40,583 nucleotides of DNA from an uncultured Clostridia bacterium (GCA_944363045.1 CALVTT010000009.1:1-40583); one strand, 5' to 3'. Numbered from the stretch's first letter, positions 23,188-31,318 are shown. Notes: a model not told the origin generated them from the sequence alone. Made by a program: numbers and translations.

Positions 23188-23195
23188 CATATAAT
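23188..23195 (+). promoter_or_regulatory. -10 element of the yqfC operon, possibly sigma-E type
   Basis: CATATAAT (23188-23195) fits both a sigma-A -10 (TATAAT) and the sporulation sigma-E -10 (CATACAAT-like). No good TTGACA lies upstream. The yqfC ATG is 7 nt downstream. In B. subtilis yqfC/yqfD belong to the sigma-E regulon. Confidence 0.5.
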
Positions 23196-23202
23196 AGGCG
23201 GT

Positions 23203-23451
23203 ATGAGGGTGTTTTCGGAATGGCTCTCCGGGCTGCAGCGGGCCTCGGGCGGGAGCGTGCAGTACACGGTCGCCGAGGGAGAGGGCGTCTTTGAGAACGT
23301 GAAGCGCATCGCCGCCTTTTCCGGGGAGCGCATCGTGCTCCTGGGCAGACGGGGCGGGGTAGAGGTCGAGGGGAGCGGGCTCTCGCTCGGCCGCTACGAT
23401 GCGGGCGACGTCGTCGTCTGCGGCACGATCGCGCGCGTGACGCGCCTTTGA
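23203..23451 (+). CDS. yqfC: Sporulation protein YqfC (YabP/YqfC family)
   Basis: 82 aa from ATG 23203; a GTG 45 nt upstream has no ribosome-binding site. The small beta-rich YabP/YqfC domain is visible: ENVKRIAAFSGERIVLLGRRGGVEVEG and GDVVVCGTIARV. It acts in the mother cell during sporulation, exact role unknown. yqfD starts 1 nt after its stop. First gene of yqfC-yqfD-phoH-pgpH-ybeY-era-yqzL-recO. Confidence 0.82.
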   Translation: MRVFSEWLSGLQRASGGSVQYTVAEGEGVFENVKRIAAFSGERIVLLGRRGGVEVEGSGLSLGRYDAGDVVVCGTIARVTRL

Positions 23452-23452
23452 C

Positions 23453-24307
23453 ATGAGAAACGAACTTCTGATCGAGGGGCTGGGGACGGAGCGCGTCCTC
23501 GGAAAGCTGGCGCGGGAACGCATCCCCGTGCTGGCGGCGCGGCGCGTGCAAAAAAATGCGCTCGCCGTCACAGTCGCCGCCAAAGACAGCAAAAAAGTTT
23601 TTGCAATTTTGCGGGGTTCGTGTTATAATGTAAAAAAAGTGCGCCCTCTGGGAGCCGCCCGCGTTCGGGAGGCGGTCCGCCGCTCTTGCGGGCTCGTGTG
23701 CGGAGGGGCGCTGGCGCTCGGGCTCGTGTGTGCGCTTGAGACGCGCGTCCTGAAAGTGGAGATCACGGGCAGCGGCGCCTACTATGAGAGCGAGGTGCTC
23801 GCCCTCCTTGCGGAGGACGGCATCGGGCCGCTTGCGCCCGCACCCGAAAAAACGGAGCTCCTCACCTCCCGCATCTTGGAGCTCCCCCGCGTGAGTTTTG
23901 CCTCCCTTCGCTTTGAGGGCGGGGTGCTCACCGTATGTGTGGAAGTCAGCGACGGAGAGACTGCCTGGGACAGGGCGCCCATGAAGGCTCCGCGCGCGGG
24001 CATCCTCGAAGAGCTCGTCGTGCTGCGCGGCACGCCCTGCGCCGCGGTCGGACAGGAGGTGGAGGCGGGGCAGACGCTCATTTCCGAGCGCGTTTTGTAC
24101 GGCGAACGGGAGGAGCGCGTGATCGTCATGGGCTACGCGGTGCTCCGCTGCCCTGTGGAAGGCGTGTTTGCGGGGAGCAAAGAGGGCGCGTTCGAGGCGG
24201 CGCGCCTCGCGTTCGGAGAGGATGCGGAGCTTTCCGCGGAAGAGACGGAGGAGGGCTGGCGCATCTACGGAACGGCGCGTCTCACGATCGCAAGTCATAT
24301 ACAGTGA
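23453..24307 (+). CDS. yqfD: Sporulation protein YqfD
   Basis: 284 aa against about 390 in B. subtilis. One transmembrane helix near 80-100 (GLVCGGALALGLVCAL) separates a short N-terminal domain from a long outer domain with LKVEITGSGAYYESEVLALL, the YqfD signature of a POTRA-like fold, and later RAPRAGILEELVVLRGTPC. Required for forespore engulfment-stage functions in related species. Adjacent to yqfC and overlapping phoH by 4 nt. Confidence 0.82.
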   Translation: MRNELLIEGLGTERVLGKLARERIPVLAARRVQKNALAVTVAAKDSKKVFAILRGSCYNVKKVRPLGAARVREAVRRSCGLVCGGALALGLVCALETRVLKVEITGSGAYYESEVLALLAEDGIGPLAPAPEKTELLTSRILELPRVSFASLRFEGGVLTVCVEVSDGETAWDRAPMKAPRAGILEELVVLRGTPCAAVGQEVEAGQTLISERVLYGEREERVIVMGYAVLRCPVEGVFAGSKEGAFEAARLAFGEDAELSAEETEEGWRIYGTARLTIASHIQ

Positions 24308-25314
24308 CCGGCATCTGCCGGCAGGAGGAACGGATTACGGCAACCAGATATACCATCGAAACGGGCGGATTGGACAGGCTGCAGAAGATCCTCGGGATCT
24401 TCGACGAGAACCTCGTCACCATCGCGCGGGAGCTCGAGCTCTTCACCAAGGTCGAGGGGACGAACATCGTCCTCGAGGGGGAGGCGGAGAATGCCGCGCT
24501 CGGCAAGGAGGTGCTCGAGAGCCTGCTTTCGATCGTCGAAGCGGGCGACAACATCGACAAGAGCAGCCTTCTTTACTGCATCGAGCTCGCGCGGGAGGGA
24601 CACGCTTCGGACATCGGCTCGCTGATGCACGGCGTCGTCGCCGTCTCGTCGCGCGGCAAGCCCGTCAAGTGCAAGACGGTGGGGCAGAAGGAGTACGTCT
24701 CCGCCATCAAGGGCAATACCGTCACCTTCGGCGTGGGGCCTGCGGGAACGGGCAAGACCTATCTTGCCGTCTGTCTCGCGGTGGCCGCCTACAAGGGCAA
24801 GCAGGTGGAAAAGATCATCCTGACCCGTCCCGCAGTGGAGGCGGGCGAAAAGCTGGGCTTCCTCCCCGGCGATCTGCAGACCAAGGTCGATCCATACCTG
24901 CGCCCGCTCTACGATGCACTGCAGGAGATGTTCGGGCTCGAGACATACTCAAAGCTCATGGAAAAGGGCGCCATCGAAGTCGCGCCCCTCGCTTATATGC
25001 GCGGCAGGACGCTCTCGAACGCCTTCGTCATCCTCGACGAAGCGCAGAACGCCACCCGCGAACAGATGAAGATGTTTTTGACCCGCCTCGGCGACGGCAG
25101 CAAGATGGTCGTCACGGGCGATCTGACGCAGACCGACCTTCCCGAGGGCAAGACGAGCGGCTTAAAGCAGGCCGTGACCATCCTGAAGGGCGTCGAGGAC
25201 ATCGCGATCGTCACGCTCACCGAAAAGGACGTCGTGCGTCATCCCCTCGTCATGCGCATCGTCCGCGCCTATGAGAGGGCGGAATCTCAAAGAAGCAAAG
25301 GAGAAAAACGATGA
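24304..25314 (+). CDS. phoH: PhoH-family P-loop ATPase
   Basis: 336 aa if it starts at GTG 24304, which overlaps the yqfD stop (GTGA). GPAGTGKTYLAVCLAV (Walker A, about 145), LTRPAVEAGEKLGFLPGDL, FVILDEAQNATREQMKMFLTR (Walker B) and VVTGDLTQTDLP are classical PhoH/PhoL motifs; the N-terminal part is a KH-like domain. PhoH proteins are ATPases linked to RNA metabolism, often next to ybeY as here. AGGAGG lies at 24323-24328, 5 nt before an ATT codon (24334), so the true start may be that ATT, giving about 326 aa. Confidence 0.92.
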   Translation: MTGICRQEERITATRYTIETGGLDRLQKILGIFDENLVTIARELELFTKVEGTNIVLEGEAENAALGKEVLESLLSIVEAGDNIDKSSLLYCIELAREGHASDIGSLMHGVVAVSSRGKPVKCKTVGQKEYVSAIKGNTVTFGVGPAGTGKTYLAVCLAVAAYKGKQVEKIILTRPAVEAGEKLGFLPGDLQTKVDPYLRPLYDALQEMFGLETYSKLMEKGAIEVAPLAYMRGRTLSNAFVILDEAQNATREQMKMFLTRLGDGSKMVVTGDLTQTDLPEGKTSGLKQAVTILKGVEDIAIVTLTEKDVVRHPLVMRIVRAYERAESQRSKGEKR

Positions 25315-26810
25315 AAGACCGTACTGCAAAGGGCATCGGAAGAGTCAACCTTGCCGTGGGCCTTGTCATGCTCGTCGTCTGTTATGCGATCCTTGTCGCC
25401 GGCATGGTGATGATGATCATCGTCAATGAGCCGGACGCATGGCAAGCGTATTTCCGGGACAGCGCTTTCCGCTTCCTTTCGGCGTGCATCTGCGTGCTCC
25501 TGCTCTTTGCCATCCTCTTTTATTACTACTACTTCGAGGACAAGACCTTCATCGCACGGGGACGGAACGTCTTTCTCATCTATCTCGTCCTCATCCTAGC
25601 CGTGCTGGTGTGCTATTTCTGCGGGCGCTTTGTCTCCATCTATCTGCGTCCCGTGGCGATGCTCGCCCTCATCGGCCTCTTCCTGTTCGGGCGGCGGCAG
25701 GCGATCATCCTCAACTTCGTCTTTTCCCTTCTGATGTTCGTCATCGACACCTTCACGAACAATTTCGATTCCTCGCCCAACTCCGTCTATATCTCGCTCA
25801 TGCTCAGCTTTGCCTGCGGCACGTTCGCGGTGTTCGTGGCCGCCAACGTCAAGACGAGATGGGAGCTGCTCTTGACGGGCGTGTTCCTCGGCATCCCGGG
25901 GCTTGCCATCGTGCTGCTCCTCGAACTTTCCGAGCTCGACTTTGTCCACTTCGACTGGATCCCCTACGTCGCTTCGGCGGGGTACGGCATTTTGGGCTGC
26001 GTGCTCTCGGCGATGCTCGCCCTGTGTATCCTGCCCGTCTTTGAGATGGCGTTCAACCGTCTGACCGTGTTTCGGCTGAGGGAACTGACGAGCGCCAACG
26101 CGCCCCTTCTGCAGCGGCTGCGCACCGAGGCCCCCGGGACGTTCAACCATTCGCTCATCGTCGCGCAGCTTGCCGAGACGTGCGCCATCGCCATCTCCGA
26201 AAACGCCGAGCTCGCGCGTGCGGCGGCCTACTATCACGATGTGGGCAAGCTCAAGCAGCCCGAGTGCTTCACCGAGAACCAGACGGGCTACAACGTGCAC
26301 GACGAACTGACGCCCGAGCTTTCCGCCGACATCATCCGTTCGCACGCGCAGGACGGGTACGATCTGCTCATCGCCAACCATCTGCCCAAGGAGATCGCGG
26401 ACGTGGCGCGCGAGCATCACGGCACGCTGCCCATCAAATATTTCTACGACAAGGCCAACCGTCTCTCGGGCGGGGACGCCAACATCCGCAACTATTCCTA
26501 TCTCGGCCCCAAGCCCACGACCAAGATCGCTGCGATCATCATGATCGCCGATGCCTCCGAGGCCGCGGCGCGTGCCGTCAAGGACCGCTCGCCCGAGACG
26601 GTGGAACGCATCGTCCGCTCCATCATCGAGGAACGGATGGATCTCGACCAGTTCTCCGACTGCGACATCACCATCCGCGAGCTGACCGTCATCAAGCAGA
26701 CGCTCGTCGATTCGCTCACGGGCGTGCATCATCACCGCGTCAAATACCCTGCCATCCGTTTCAACCGCGCGCGGCAGGCCGTCAAGGAGGAGAGCAAGGG
26801 CGATGAATAA
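25311..26810 (+). CDS. PgpH-like membrane HD phosphohydrolase without the extracellular domain
   Basis: 499 aa against about 700 for B. subtilis PgpH. About seven to eight hydrophobic helices occupy residues 10-250, and the cytoplasmic HD domain follows with FNHSLIVAQLAE, AAYYHDVGKLKQPECF (HD at about 307) and AREHHGTLPIKYFYDKA. PgpH cleaves cyclic di-AMP. The large periplasmic 7TMR-HDED domain between helix 1 and 2 is missing: only some 20 residues separate them. ATGA overlap with phoH; ybeY overlaps its end by 8 nt. Confidence 0.88.
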   Translation: MKDRTAKGIGRVNLAVGLVMLVVCYAILVAGMVMMIIVNEPDAWQAYFRDSAFRFLSACICVLLLFAILFYYYYFEDKTFIARGRNVFLIYLVLILAVLVCYFCGRFVSIYLRPVAMLALIGLFLFGRRQAIILNFVFSLLMFVIDTFTNNFDSSPNSVYISLMLSFACGTFAVFVAANVKTRWELLLTGVFLGIPGLAIVLLLELSELDFVHFDWIPYVASAGYGILGCVLSAMLALCILPVFEMAFNRLTVFRLRELTSANAPLLQRLRTEAPGTFNHSLIVAQLAETCAIAISENAELARAAAYYHDVGKLKQPECFTENQTGYNVHDELTPELSADIIRSHAQDGYDLLIANHLPKEIADVAREHHGTLPIKYFYDKANRLSGGDANIRNYSYLGPKPTTKIAAIIMIADASEAAARAVKDRSPETVERIVRSIIEERMDLDQFSDCDITIRELTVIKQTLVDSLTGVHHHRVKYPAIRFNRARQAVKEESKGDE

Positions 26811-27276
26811 GTTTTATCTCGATACCGATGCGCTCGAAGAGACGGAAAAGGCGCGCCTGGAAGGGGCGCTCGAAGGGGCGGCTGCGGGAGACTGCGACTT
26901 TGTTCTGGAGCTTGTCCTCGTCGATGAGGAGGAGATCCGTCGCCTCAACCGCGAGGTGCGCGGCATCGACCGCGTGACCGACGTTCTGAGCTTTCCCTCG
27001 CTCGACGGCATCAAGGGGGAGAGGCTCCTTGCGGACGATCATGCGGACGAGCTCGACGAGGAGGACCGCCTCTTTCTGGGCAGCATCGCCATCTGCGAAG
27101 CGCGCGCCAGGGAGCAGGCGGAGGAGTACGGGCATTCGTATGCACGCGAGCTCAACTATCTCACCGTACACGGAGTGCTGCACTGTCTCGGGTACGACCA
27201 CGAGACGGAGGAGGAAAAGCGCGAGATGCGCGAAGAGGAGGAGAAGATCATGGCAAGGATGGGACTTACAAGATGA
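26803..27276 (+). CDS. ybeY: Endoribonuclease YbeY (rRNA maturation factor)
   Basis: 157 aa. LTVHGVLHCLGYDHETEEE (about 119-137) holds the three zinc-binding histidines. VTDVLSFPSLDG precedes it as expected. It matures 16S rRNA 3' ends and helps quality control of ribosomes. Starts inside the 3' end of the PgpH-like gene and overlaps era by ATGA. Confidence 0.95.
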   Translation: MNKFYLDTDALEETEKARLEGALEGAAAGDCDFVLELVLVDEEEIRRLNREVRGIDRVTDVLSFPSLDGIKGERLLADDHADELDEEDRLFLGSIAICEARAREQAEEYGHSYARELNYLTVHGVLHCLGYDHETEEEKREMREEEEKIMARMGLTR

Positions 27277-28166
27277 GGAGCGGAACGGTAGCCGTCATCG
27301 GCAAGGCAAATGCGGGAAAGAGCACGCTTGTCAATGTGCTCGTGGGCGAAAAGGTCGCCATCGTCTCCCCCAAGCCGCAGACCACGCGCGACCGCATCCT
27401 TGGCATCCTCAACCGCGAGGACCGGCAGATCGTCTTTGTGGATACGCCCGGCATCTACCGCCAGCGCAACGCCCTCACGGGCATCATGATGCGCACGACG
27501 GAGAACACGTCCCGCGATGTGGACGCCATCCTCTATGTGCACGACGGCCACGCGGGCGTCGAGGAGAGCGACATCGCCCTCATGAAGAAGTATGCCTCCC
27601 TCGGCATCCCCATGCTCATCGCCTATACCAAGACGGACATCATGCAGAAGGAACGCATCCCCGAGGATGTGAAGAAGATCGTCGAAGGGGGCGTCGAAAG
27701 GGACATCTTCCCCGTCTCGGCGCGCAAGGGGAGCAACTTAAAAAAGCTGGAGGACGCCGTTGCGGCGCTCCTGCCCGAGGGGGAGCCCCTCTTTCCCGAG
27801 GACGTCGTCTCCGACCGGAGCGAAAAGTTCATGATCGCCGAGATCATGCGGGAAAAGATCCTCTTAAAATTCGATCAGGAGATCCCGCACGGCGTCGCCA
27901 TCGTCATCAATACCTTTGAAAAACAGGACAACGGCGTCTACGACATCAACCTCGACATCGTCTGCGAAAAGCCCAACCATAAGGCCATCCTCATCGGCAG
28001 GCAGGGGCGGGCACTGAAGGAAGTCGCCTCCTTTGCCCGGCAGGACATGGAAAAGTTTCTGGGTGCGAAGGTGTTCCTCACCACCTACGTCAAGGTGCGC
28101 GAGAATTGGCGCGACCGCGAGGGGATGCTGCGCGAGCTCGGCTACGAGAAGGAGCGCGAGGACTGA
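27273..28166 (+). CDS. era: GTPase Era
   Basis: 297 aa. G1 GKANAGKST (about 10-18), G3 DTPG (about 58), G4 TKTD (about 117) and SARKGSNL (G5). The C-terminal KH domain contains LIGRQGRALKEVASFARQDME and FLTTYVKVRENWRD. It binds the 3' end of 16S rRNA during 30S assembly. Unusual only in IGKANAGKS for the common GRPNVGKS. Confidence 0.97.
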   Translation: MRSGTVAVIGKANAGKSTLVNVLVGEKVAIVSPKPQTTRDRILGILNREDRQIVFVDTPGIYRQRNALTGIMMRTTENTSRDVDAILYVHDGHAGVEESDIALMKKYASLGIPMLIAYTKTDIMQKERIPEDVKKIVEGGVERDIFPVSARKGSNLKKLEDAVAALLPEGEPLFPEDVVSDRSEKFMIAEIMREKILLKFDQEIPHGVAIVINTFEKQDNGVYDINLDIVCEKPNHKAILIGRQGRALKEVASFARQDMEKFLGAKVFLTTYVKVRENWRDREGMLRELGYEKERED

Positions 28167-28229
28167 GGAGCCCTTCCGTTTCATTCATAATGCGCCCGCT
28201 TTCTTCCCATACTGAAGAGGGAGGGGGCT

Positions 28230-28340
28230 ATGCGGAAAACAGATGCCGGGGAGCTCGCCTGGGAGCTCTTCCAAAAGACGGGGAATGTCACCTATTATAT
28301 GCTGTACAAGCAGCTCAGGAACAAGAGAAGAGGAACGTAA
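28230..28340 (+). CDS. YqzL-family small protein
   Basis: 36 aa, too short for most gene finders. The segment LAWELFQKTGNVTYYMLYKQ matches the YqzL pattern (W-x-LF-x-x-TG-x-(I/V)-x-x-YLLYK), and the position between era and recO is the family's usual place. GAGGGAGGGGGC is upstream of the ATG; recO begins 3 nt after its stop. Function unknown. Confidence 0.75.
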   Translation: MRKTDAGELAWELFQKTGNVTYYMLYKQLRNKRRGT

Positions 28341-28343
28341 CGT

Positions 28344-29090
28344 ATGGAATTTAAGGCGGATGCGCTCGTGCTGCGCGCGGCAGATTGGGGGGAGTACGAT
28401 AAGATCGTCACCCTCTTTACTGCGGAGCGCGGCAAGCTGAGCGCGGCGCTCAAAGGGGTCAAAAGGGCGGGGGCAAAGCTCCGGTTTGCCGCTCAGCCCT
28501 TTTGTTTTGCGGAATTTGTGTTCGCGGAAAAATCGGGGCGGAACACCGTCATCTCCGCCTCCGTGCACGACGGGTTTTACGCCCTGCGCGAGGACATCGC
28601 CTGTTATTATGCGGCCGTCTGCGTGGCGGAGGCGTGCGATAAACTGCTCTTTGAGGGTATGGTGAGCCCCACGCTCTTCCTCGCGGCGGTGCGGGCGCTC
28701 GGTGCGCTCTCTGCCTGTGCGGAGGGCGGCGCGCGCGGGGAGGGGAAGATCGAGGACGGCAAGAGCGGAAGTTCCTTCGTCCTGCTGCAATTTCTTCTGA
28801 CGGCGCTCAAAGAGGCGGGCTATCCCGTTTCGGCGGGCAACTGCCCGCACTGCGGCGAGCCTCTCTCGGGACGGATGCGCTTCGACATGGAGAGCGGCGC
28901 CTTCGGCTGCGAGGCGTGCGGCGGAGGCGTGCCTGCAAGCGAGAGCACCTACCTCGCGATCCGCGCGGCGCTCGGGCAGGGGGGAGAGGGGACGGCGGAC
29001 GGCGTCAAGCGCGCCCTGCGCCTCCTTTCCGCCTATTTTTCCGTTCAGACGTCTGAACTTCCCGCCCTTGCCGAGTACCTCAGGCTGTAA
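28344..29090 (+). CDS. recO: DNA repair protein RecO
   Basis: 248 aa. The N-terminal OB fold starts MEFKADALVLRAADWGEYDK and contains GKLSAALKGVKR; a helical domain follows; a zinc finger is formed by CPHCGEPL and CEACGG (about 170-195). RecO loads RecA onto SSB-coated DNA in the RecFOR pathway. Last gene of the operon; no terminator was seen before the DUF3737 promoter. Confidence 0.93.
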   Translation: MEFKADALVLRAADWGEYDKIVTLFTAERGKLSAALKGVKRAGAKLRFAAQPFCFAEFVFAEKSGRNTVISASVHDGFYALREDIACYYAAVCVAEACDKLLFEGMVSPTLFLAAVRALGALSACAEGGARGEGKIEDGKSGSSFVLLQFLLTALKEAGYPVSAGNCPHCGEPLSGRMRFDMESGAFGCEACGGGVPASESTYLAIRAALGQGGEGTADGVKRALRLLSAYFSVQTSELPALAEYLRL

Positions 29091-29141
29091 GAGAGCTGCT
29101 TTCAAGAACGGATCCCGGAAAAGATTTTTGCCGCAATTTGA

Positions 29142-29170
29142 TTGACACGCTGTCAGAATGGTTATATAAT
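29142..29170 (+). promoter_or_regulatory. Perfect-consensus promoter with overlapping palindrome (DUF3737 gene)
   Basis: TTGACA (29142-29147), 17 nt, TATAAT (29165-29170), matching the sigma-A consensus at all twelve positions. TGACACGCTGTCA (29143-29155) is an inverted repeat over the -35, like an operator. The ATG is 7 nt after the -10. Confidence 0.85.
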
Positions 29171-29177
29171 TAGCGTT

Positions 29178-30038
29178 ATGAAACAGACAAAAGAGATAAA
29201 ACGCTACGAAAACGAGCGCTTCGGACAGGAGCGGGCGCTCTATATGACGAGAAGCGCCCTCATCCGGAACTGCCGTTTCGAGGGCGAGGAGGACGGCGAG
29301 TCCGCCCTCAAGGAGAGCAAGTACCTCACGGTGGAATACTGCTTCTTCGACCTTCGCTATCCCTTCTGGCACGTTGAGGGGCTGCACCTTCGCGACAGCG
29401 AGATGACCCCCAACTGCCGCGCCGCCCTGTGGTACGACCGGGATATCACGATCGAGCGCTGTAATCTGCACGGCATCAAGGCGGTGCGGGAGTGCAGGAA
29501 CGTCTCTCTGCGCGACTGCGACATCGACTCCCCCGAGTTCGGCTGGCACAGCAAAAACGTGCATCTCTCGGGCGGGAAGATGACGTCGGAATACGCCTTC
29601 CTCGGCTCGGACGGCGTGCAGCTCGACGGCGTGGATTTCCGCGGCAAATACTCCTTCCAATATGCAAAGGGCGTGCGGCTGAAGAACTGCGTCCTCAACA
29701 CCAAGGATGCCTTCTGGCACACCAAGGGGGCGCGCGCGGAGGACTGCATCATCAACGGGGAATACCTCGGCTGGTATTCGGAGGGGCTCACCCTCGTGCG
29801 CTGCCACATCAAGGGGACCCAGCCCCTGTGCTACTGCAAAGATCTTACCCTCATCGACTGCACGATGGAGGGCTGCGATCTCGCCTTCGAGTACAGCGAC
29901 GTGCACGCAACGGTGAAAAGTACCATCGATTCCGTCAAAAATCCCCGCTCGGGCCGCATCGAAGCACAGGGCTTCGGGGAAGTCATCGAAGGAAACAGCG
30001 TCTATCCCGTGCGCTGCAAGCTCGTCACGAAAAAATAA
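29178..30038 (+). CDS. DUF3737-family protein (pentapeptide/right-handed beta-helix type)
   Basis: 286 aa from ATG 29178; the longer frame to 29142 covers the promoter. The protein is an array of about 18-20-residue units such as ECRNVSLRDCDIDSPEFGWH and AKGVRLKNCVLNTKDAFWH, with YFDxx(L/F)-type FFDLRYPFWHVEG near residue 70, as in DUF3737 proteins of Bacillota. These are predicted right-handed beta-helices of unknown function. Apparently leaderless with a very strong, possibly repressed promoter, so it may be inducible. Confidence 0.88.
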   Translation: MKQTKEIKRYENERFGQERALYMTRSALIRNCRFEGEEDGESALKESKYLTVEYCFFDLRYPFWHVEGLHLRDSEMTPNCRAALWYDRDITIERCNLHGIKAVRECRNVSLRDCDIDSPEFGWHSKNVHLSGGKMTSEYAFLGSDGVQLDGVDFRGKYSFQYAKGVRLKNCVLNTKDAFWHTKGARAEDCIINGEYLGWYSEGLTLVRCHIKGTQPLCYCKDLTLIDCTMEGCDLAFEYSDVHATVKSTIDSVKNPRSGRIEAQGFGEVIEGNSVYPVRCKLVTKK

Positions 30039-30107
30039 GTGCGTCCTCTTACATATCAGGGCTCTTTGTAGTCATGTAAGTATGCGTTGATTTTTCTTAA
30101 AATCAAA

Positions 30108-30269
30108 TTCCGCGAGGAGGGTTTCCCTCCGCTGCGGGACCCAAATTGTACCATACTTGGTACTTATTGCCCGAGAAGGACATTCCGAGTGCGTGGGCGG
30201 CAGCGTGATTTGGATAGGCTGCGCTCACTCCTCACGGAATTTGTTTCGCGGAGCGAAAGAAATTCGTGA
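30108..30269. repeat. Structured non-coding element, copy B
   Basis: Hairpins: 30108-30139 (CCGC/GCGG outer, GGAGGG/CCCTCC inner), 30148-30163 (GTACCA-TACT-TGGTAC), 30200-30222 (GCAGC/GCTGC) and 30232-30269 (TCACGGAATTTGTTTCGC with GCGAAAGAAATTCGTGA). Same order as copy A at 3471-3648, same strand, also between convergent genes. Confidence 0.65.
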
Positions 30270-30278
30270 ATTTGCATG

Positions 30279-30308
30279 AAAAAACCTCGCCGGCCGGCGA
30301 GGTTTTTC
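30279..30308. terminator. Bidirectional terminator of fba and the DUF3737 gene
   Basis: AAAAACCTCGCC/GGCGAGGTTTTT, fully symmetric. Confidence 0.85.
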
Positions 30309-30324
30309 GATGTTAATAAGTGAT

Positions 30325-31260
30325 TTACGCCTTGTTTGCGGAGCCGAGCACATCGGTGATCTTGTGCTTGACGAGCTCCTTCATGTTGGCGCGCGCATCG
30401 CCGAGGTACTGGCGGGGATCGAAGTGCGAAGGGTTCTCGGCAAGGTGCTTCCGGACGGCTGCCGTGAAGGCGACGCGGAGGTCGGAGTCGATGTTGATCT
30501 TGCAGACGGCGAGTTTTGCTGCCTTTCTCAGTTCGGATTCGGGGATGCCGATGGCGTTGGGCATGGAACCGCCGAACTCGTTGACGATCGCGACCTGGTC
30601 CTGCGGGACGGAGGAAGCGCCGTGCAGCACGATGGGGAAGCCGGGAAGGCGGCGGCCGACCTCTTCGAGGATGTCGATGCGCAGCTTGGGATCCTGGCCG
30701 GGCTTGAACTTATAGGCGCCGTGCGAGGTGCCGATGGCGATGGCGAGCGAGTCGATGCCCGTGCGTGCGGTGAACTCCTCGACTTCGTCGGGAGAGGTGA
30801 ACATGGCGTCGTGTGCGGCGACGTTGACGTCATCCTCGATGCCCGCGAGCTTGCCGAGCTCTGCCTCGACGACCACGCCGTGGTCATGTGCATACTCGAC
30901 CACCTTTTTGGTGATGGCGATGTTCTCCTCCCAAGGCTTGGAGGAAGCGTCGATCATGACGGAAGTGAAGCCGCCGTCGATGGATGCCTTGCAGATGTCG
31001 AAGTCTGCGCCGTGGTCGAGGTGCATGGCGATGGGGATGTTCGTGGTCTCCACCGCGGCTTCGACGAGGTGACGAAGGTACACGGGGTTGGCGTACTTTC
31101 TGGCACCGGCCGAGACCTGCAGGATGACGGGCGAGTTGAGCTCGTTTGCGGCTTCAACGATGGCCTGGATCATCTCCATATCGTTCACGTTGAACGCGCC
31201 GACCGCATAGCCGCCGGCATACGCCTTTTTGAACATTTCCGTAGTAGTTACTAAGGGCAT
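30325..31260 (-). CDS. fba: Class II fructose-bisphosphate aldolase
   Basis: 311 aa. HLDHGADFDIC (about 80-90) holds zinc ligands; VEAELGKLAG, IGTSHGAYKFKPG and VLHGASSVP are the remaining metal/phosphate motifs of class II aldolases. It splits fructose 1,6-bisphosphate in glycolysis. ATG at 31260 has a GGAGGAG site. Own promoter and terminator; glycolytic partner gap is 9 kb away. Confidence 0.96.
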   Translation of the reverse strand: MPLVTTTEMFKKAYAGGYAVGAFNVNDMEMIQAIVEAANELNSPVILQVSAGARKYANPVYLRHLVEAAVETTNIPIAMHLDHGADFDICKASIDGGFTSVMIDASSKPWEENIAITKKVVEYAHDHGVVVEAELGKLAGIEDDVNVAAHDAMFTSPDEVEEFTARTGIDSLAIAIGTSHGAYKFKPGQDPKLRIDILEEVGRRLPGFPIVLHGASSVPQDQVAIVNEFGGSMPNAIGIPESELRKAAKLAVCKINIDSDLRVAFTAAVRKHLAENPSHFDPRQYLGDARANMKELVKHKITDVLGSANKA

Positions 31261-31289
31261 AAAAAACTCCTCCGATTAGGTTTTCTTCT

Positions 31290-31318
31290 ATTATAGTGCA
31301 TTTTGGATGATTTTGCAA
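31290..31318 (-). promoter_or_regulatory. Promoter of fba
   Basis: Minus strand: TTGCAA (31318-31313), 17 nt, TATAAT (31295-31290). Confidence 0.8.

Larger units (their letters stand above)
30039..30324. other. Convergent intergenic region with structured element and terminator
   Basis: Holds structured element copy B (30108-30269) and a bidirectional terminator (30279-30308). An open frame of 60 codons at 30087-30269 coincides with the hairpins and is not a gene. Confidence 0.6.

Noticed and set aside
28185..29906. Minus-strand open frame of 573 codons
   Set aside because: Shadow of recO and the DUF3737 gene, both supported by motifs; no family features.
30087..30269. 60-codon frame over structured element copy B
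   Set aside because: It coincides with the hairpins and is not preserved as a protein in copy A.
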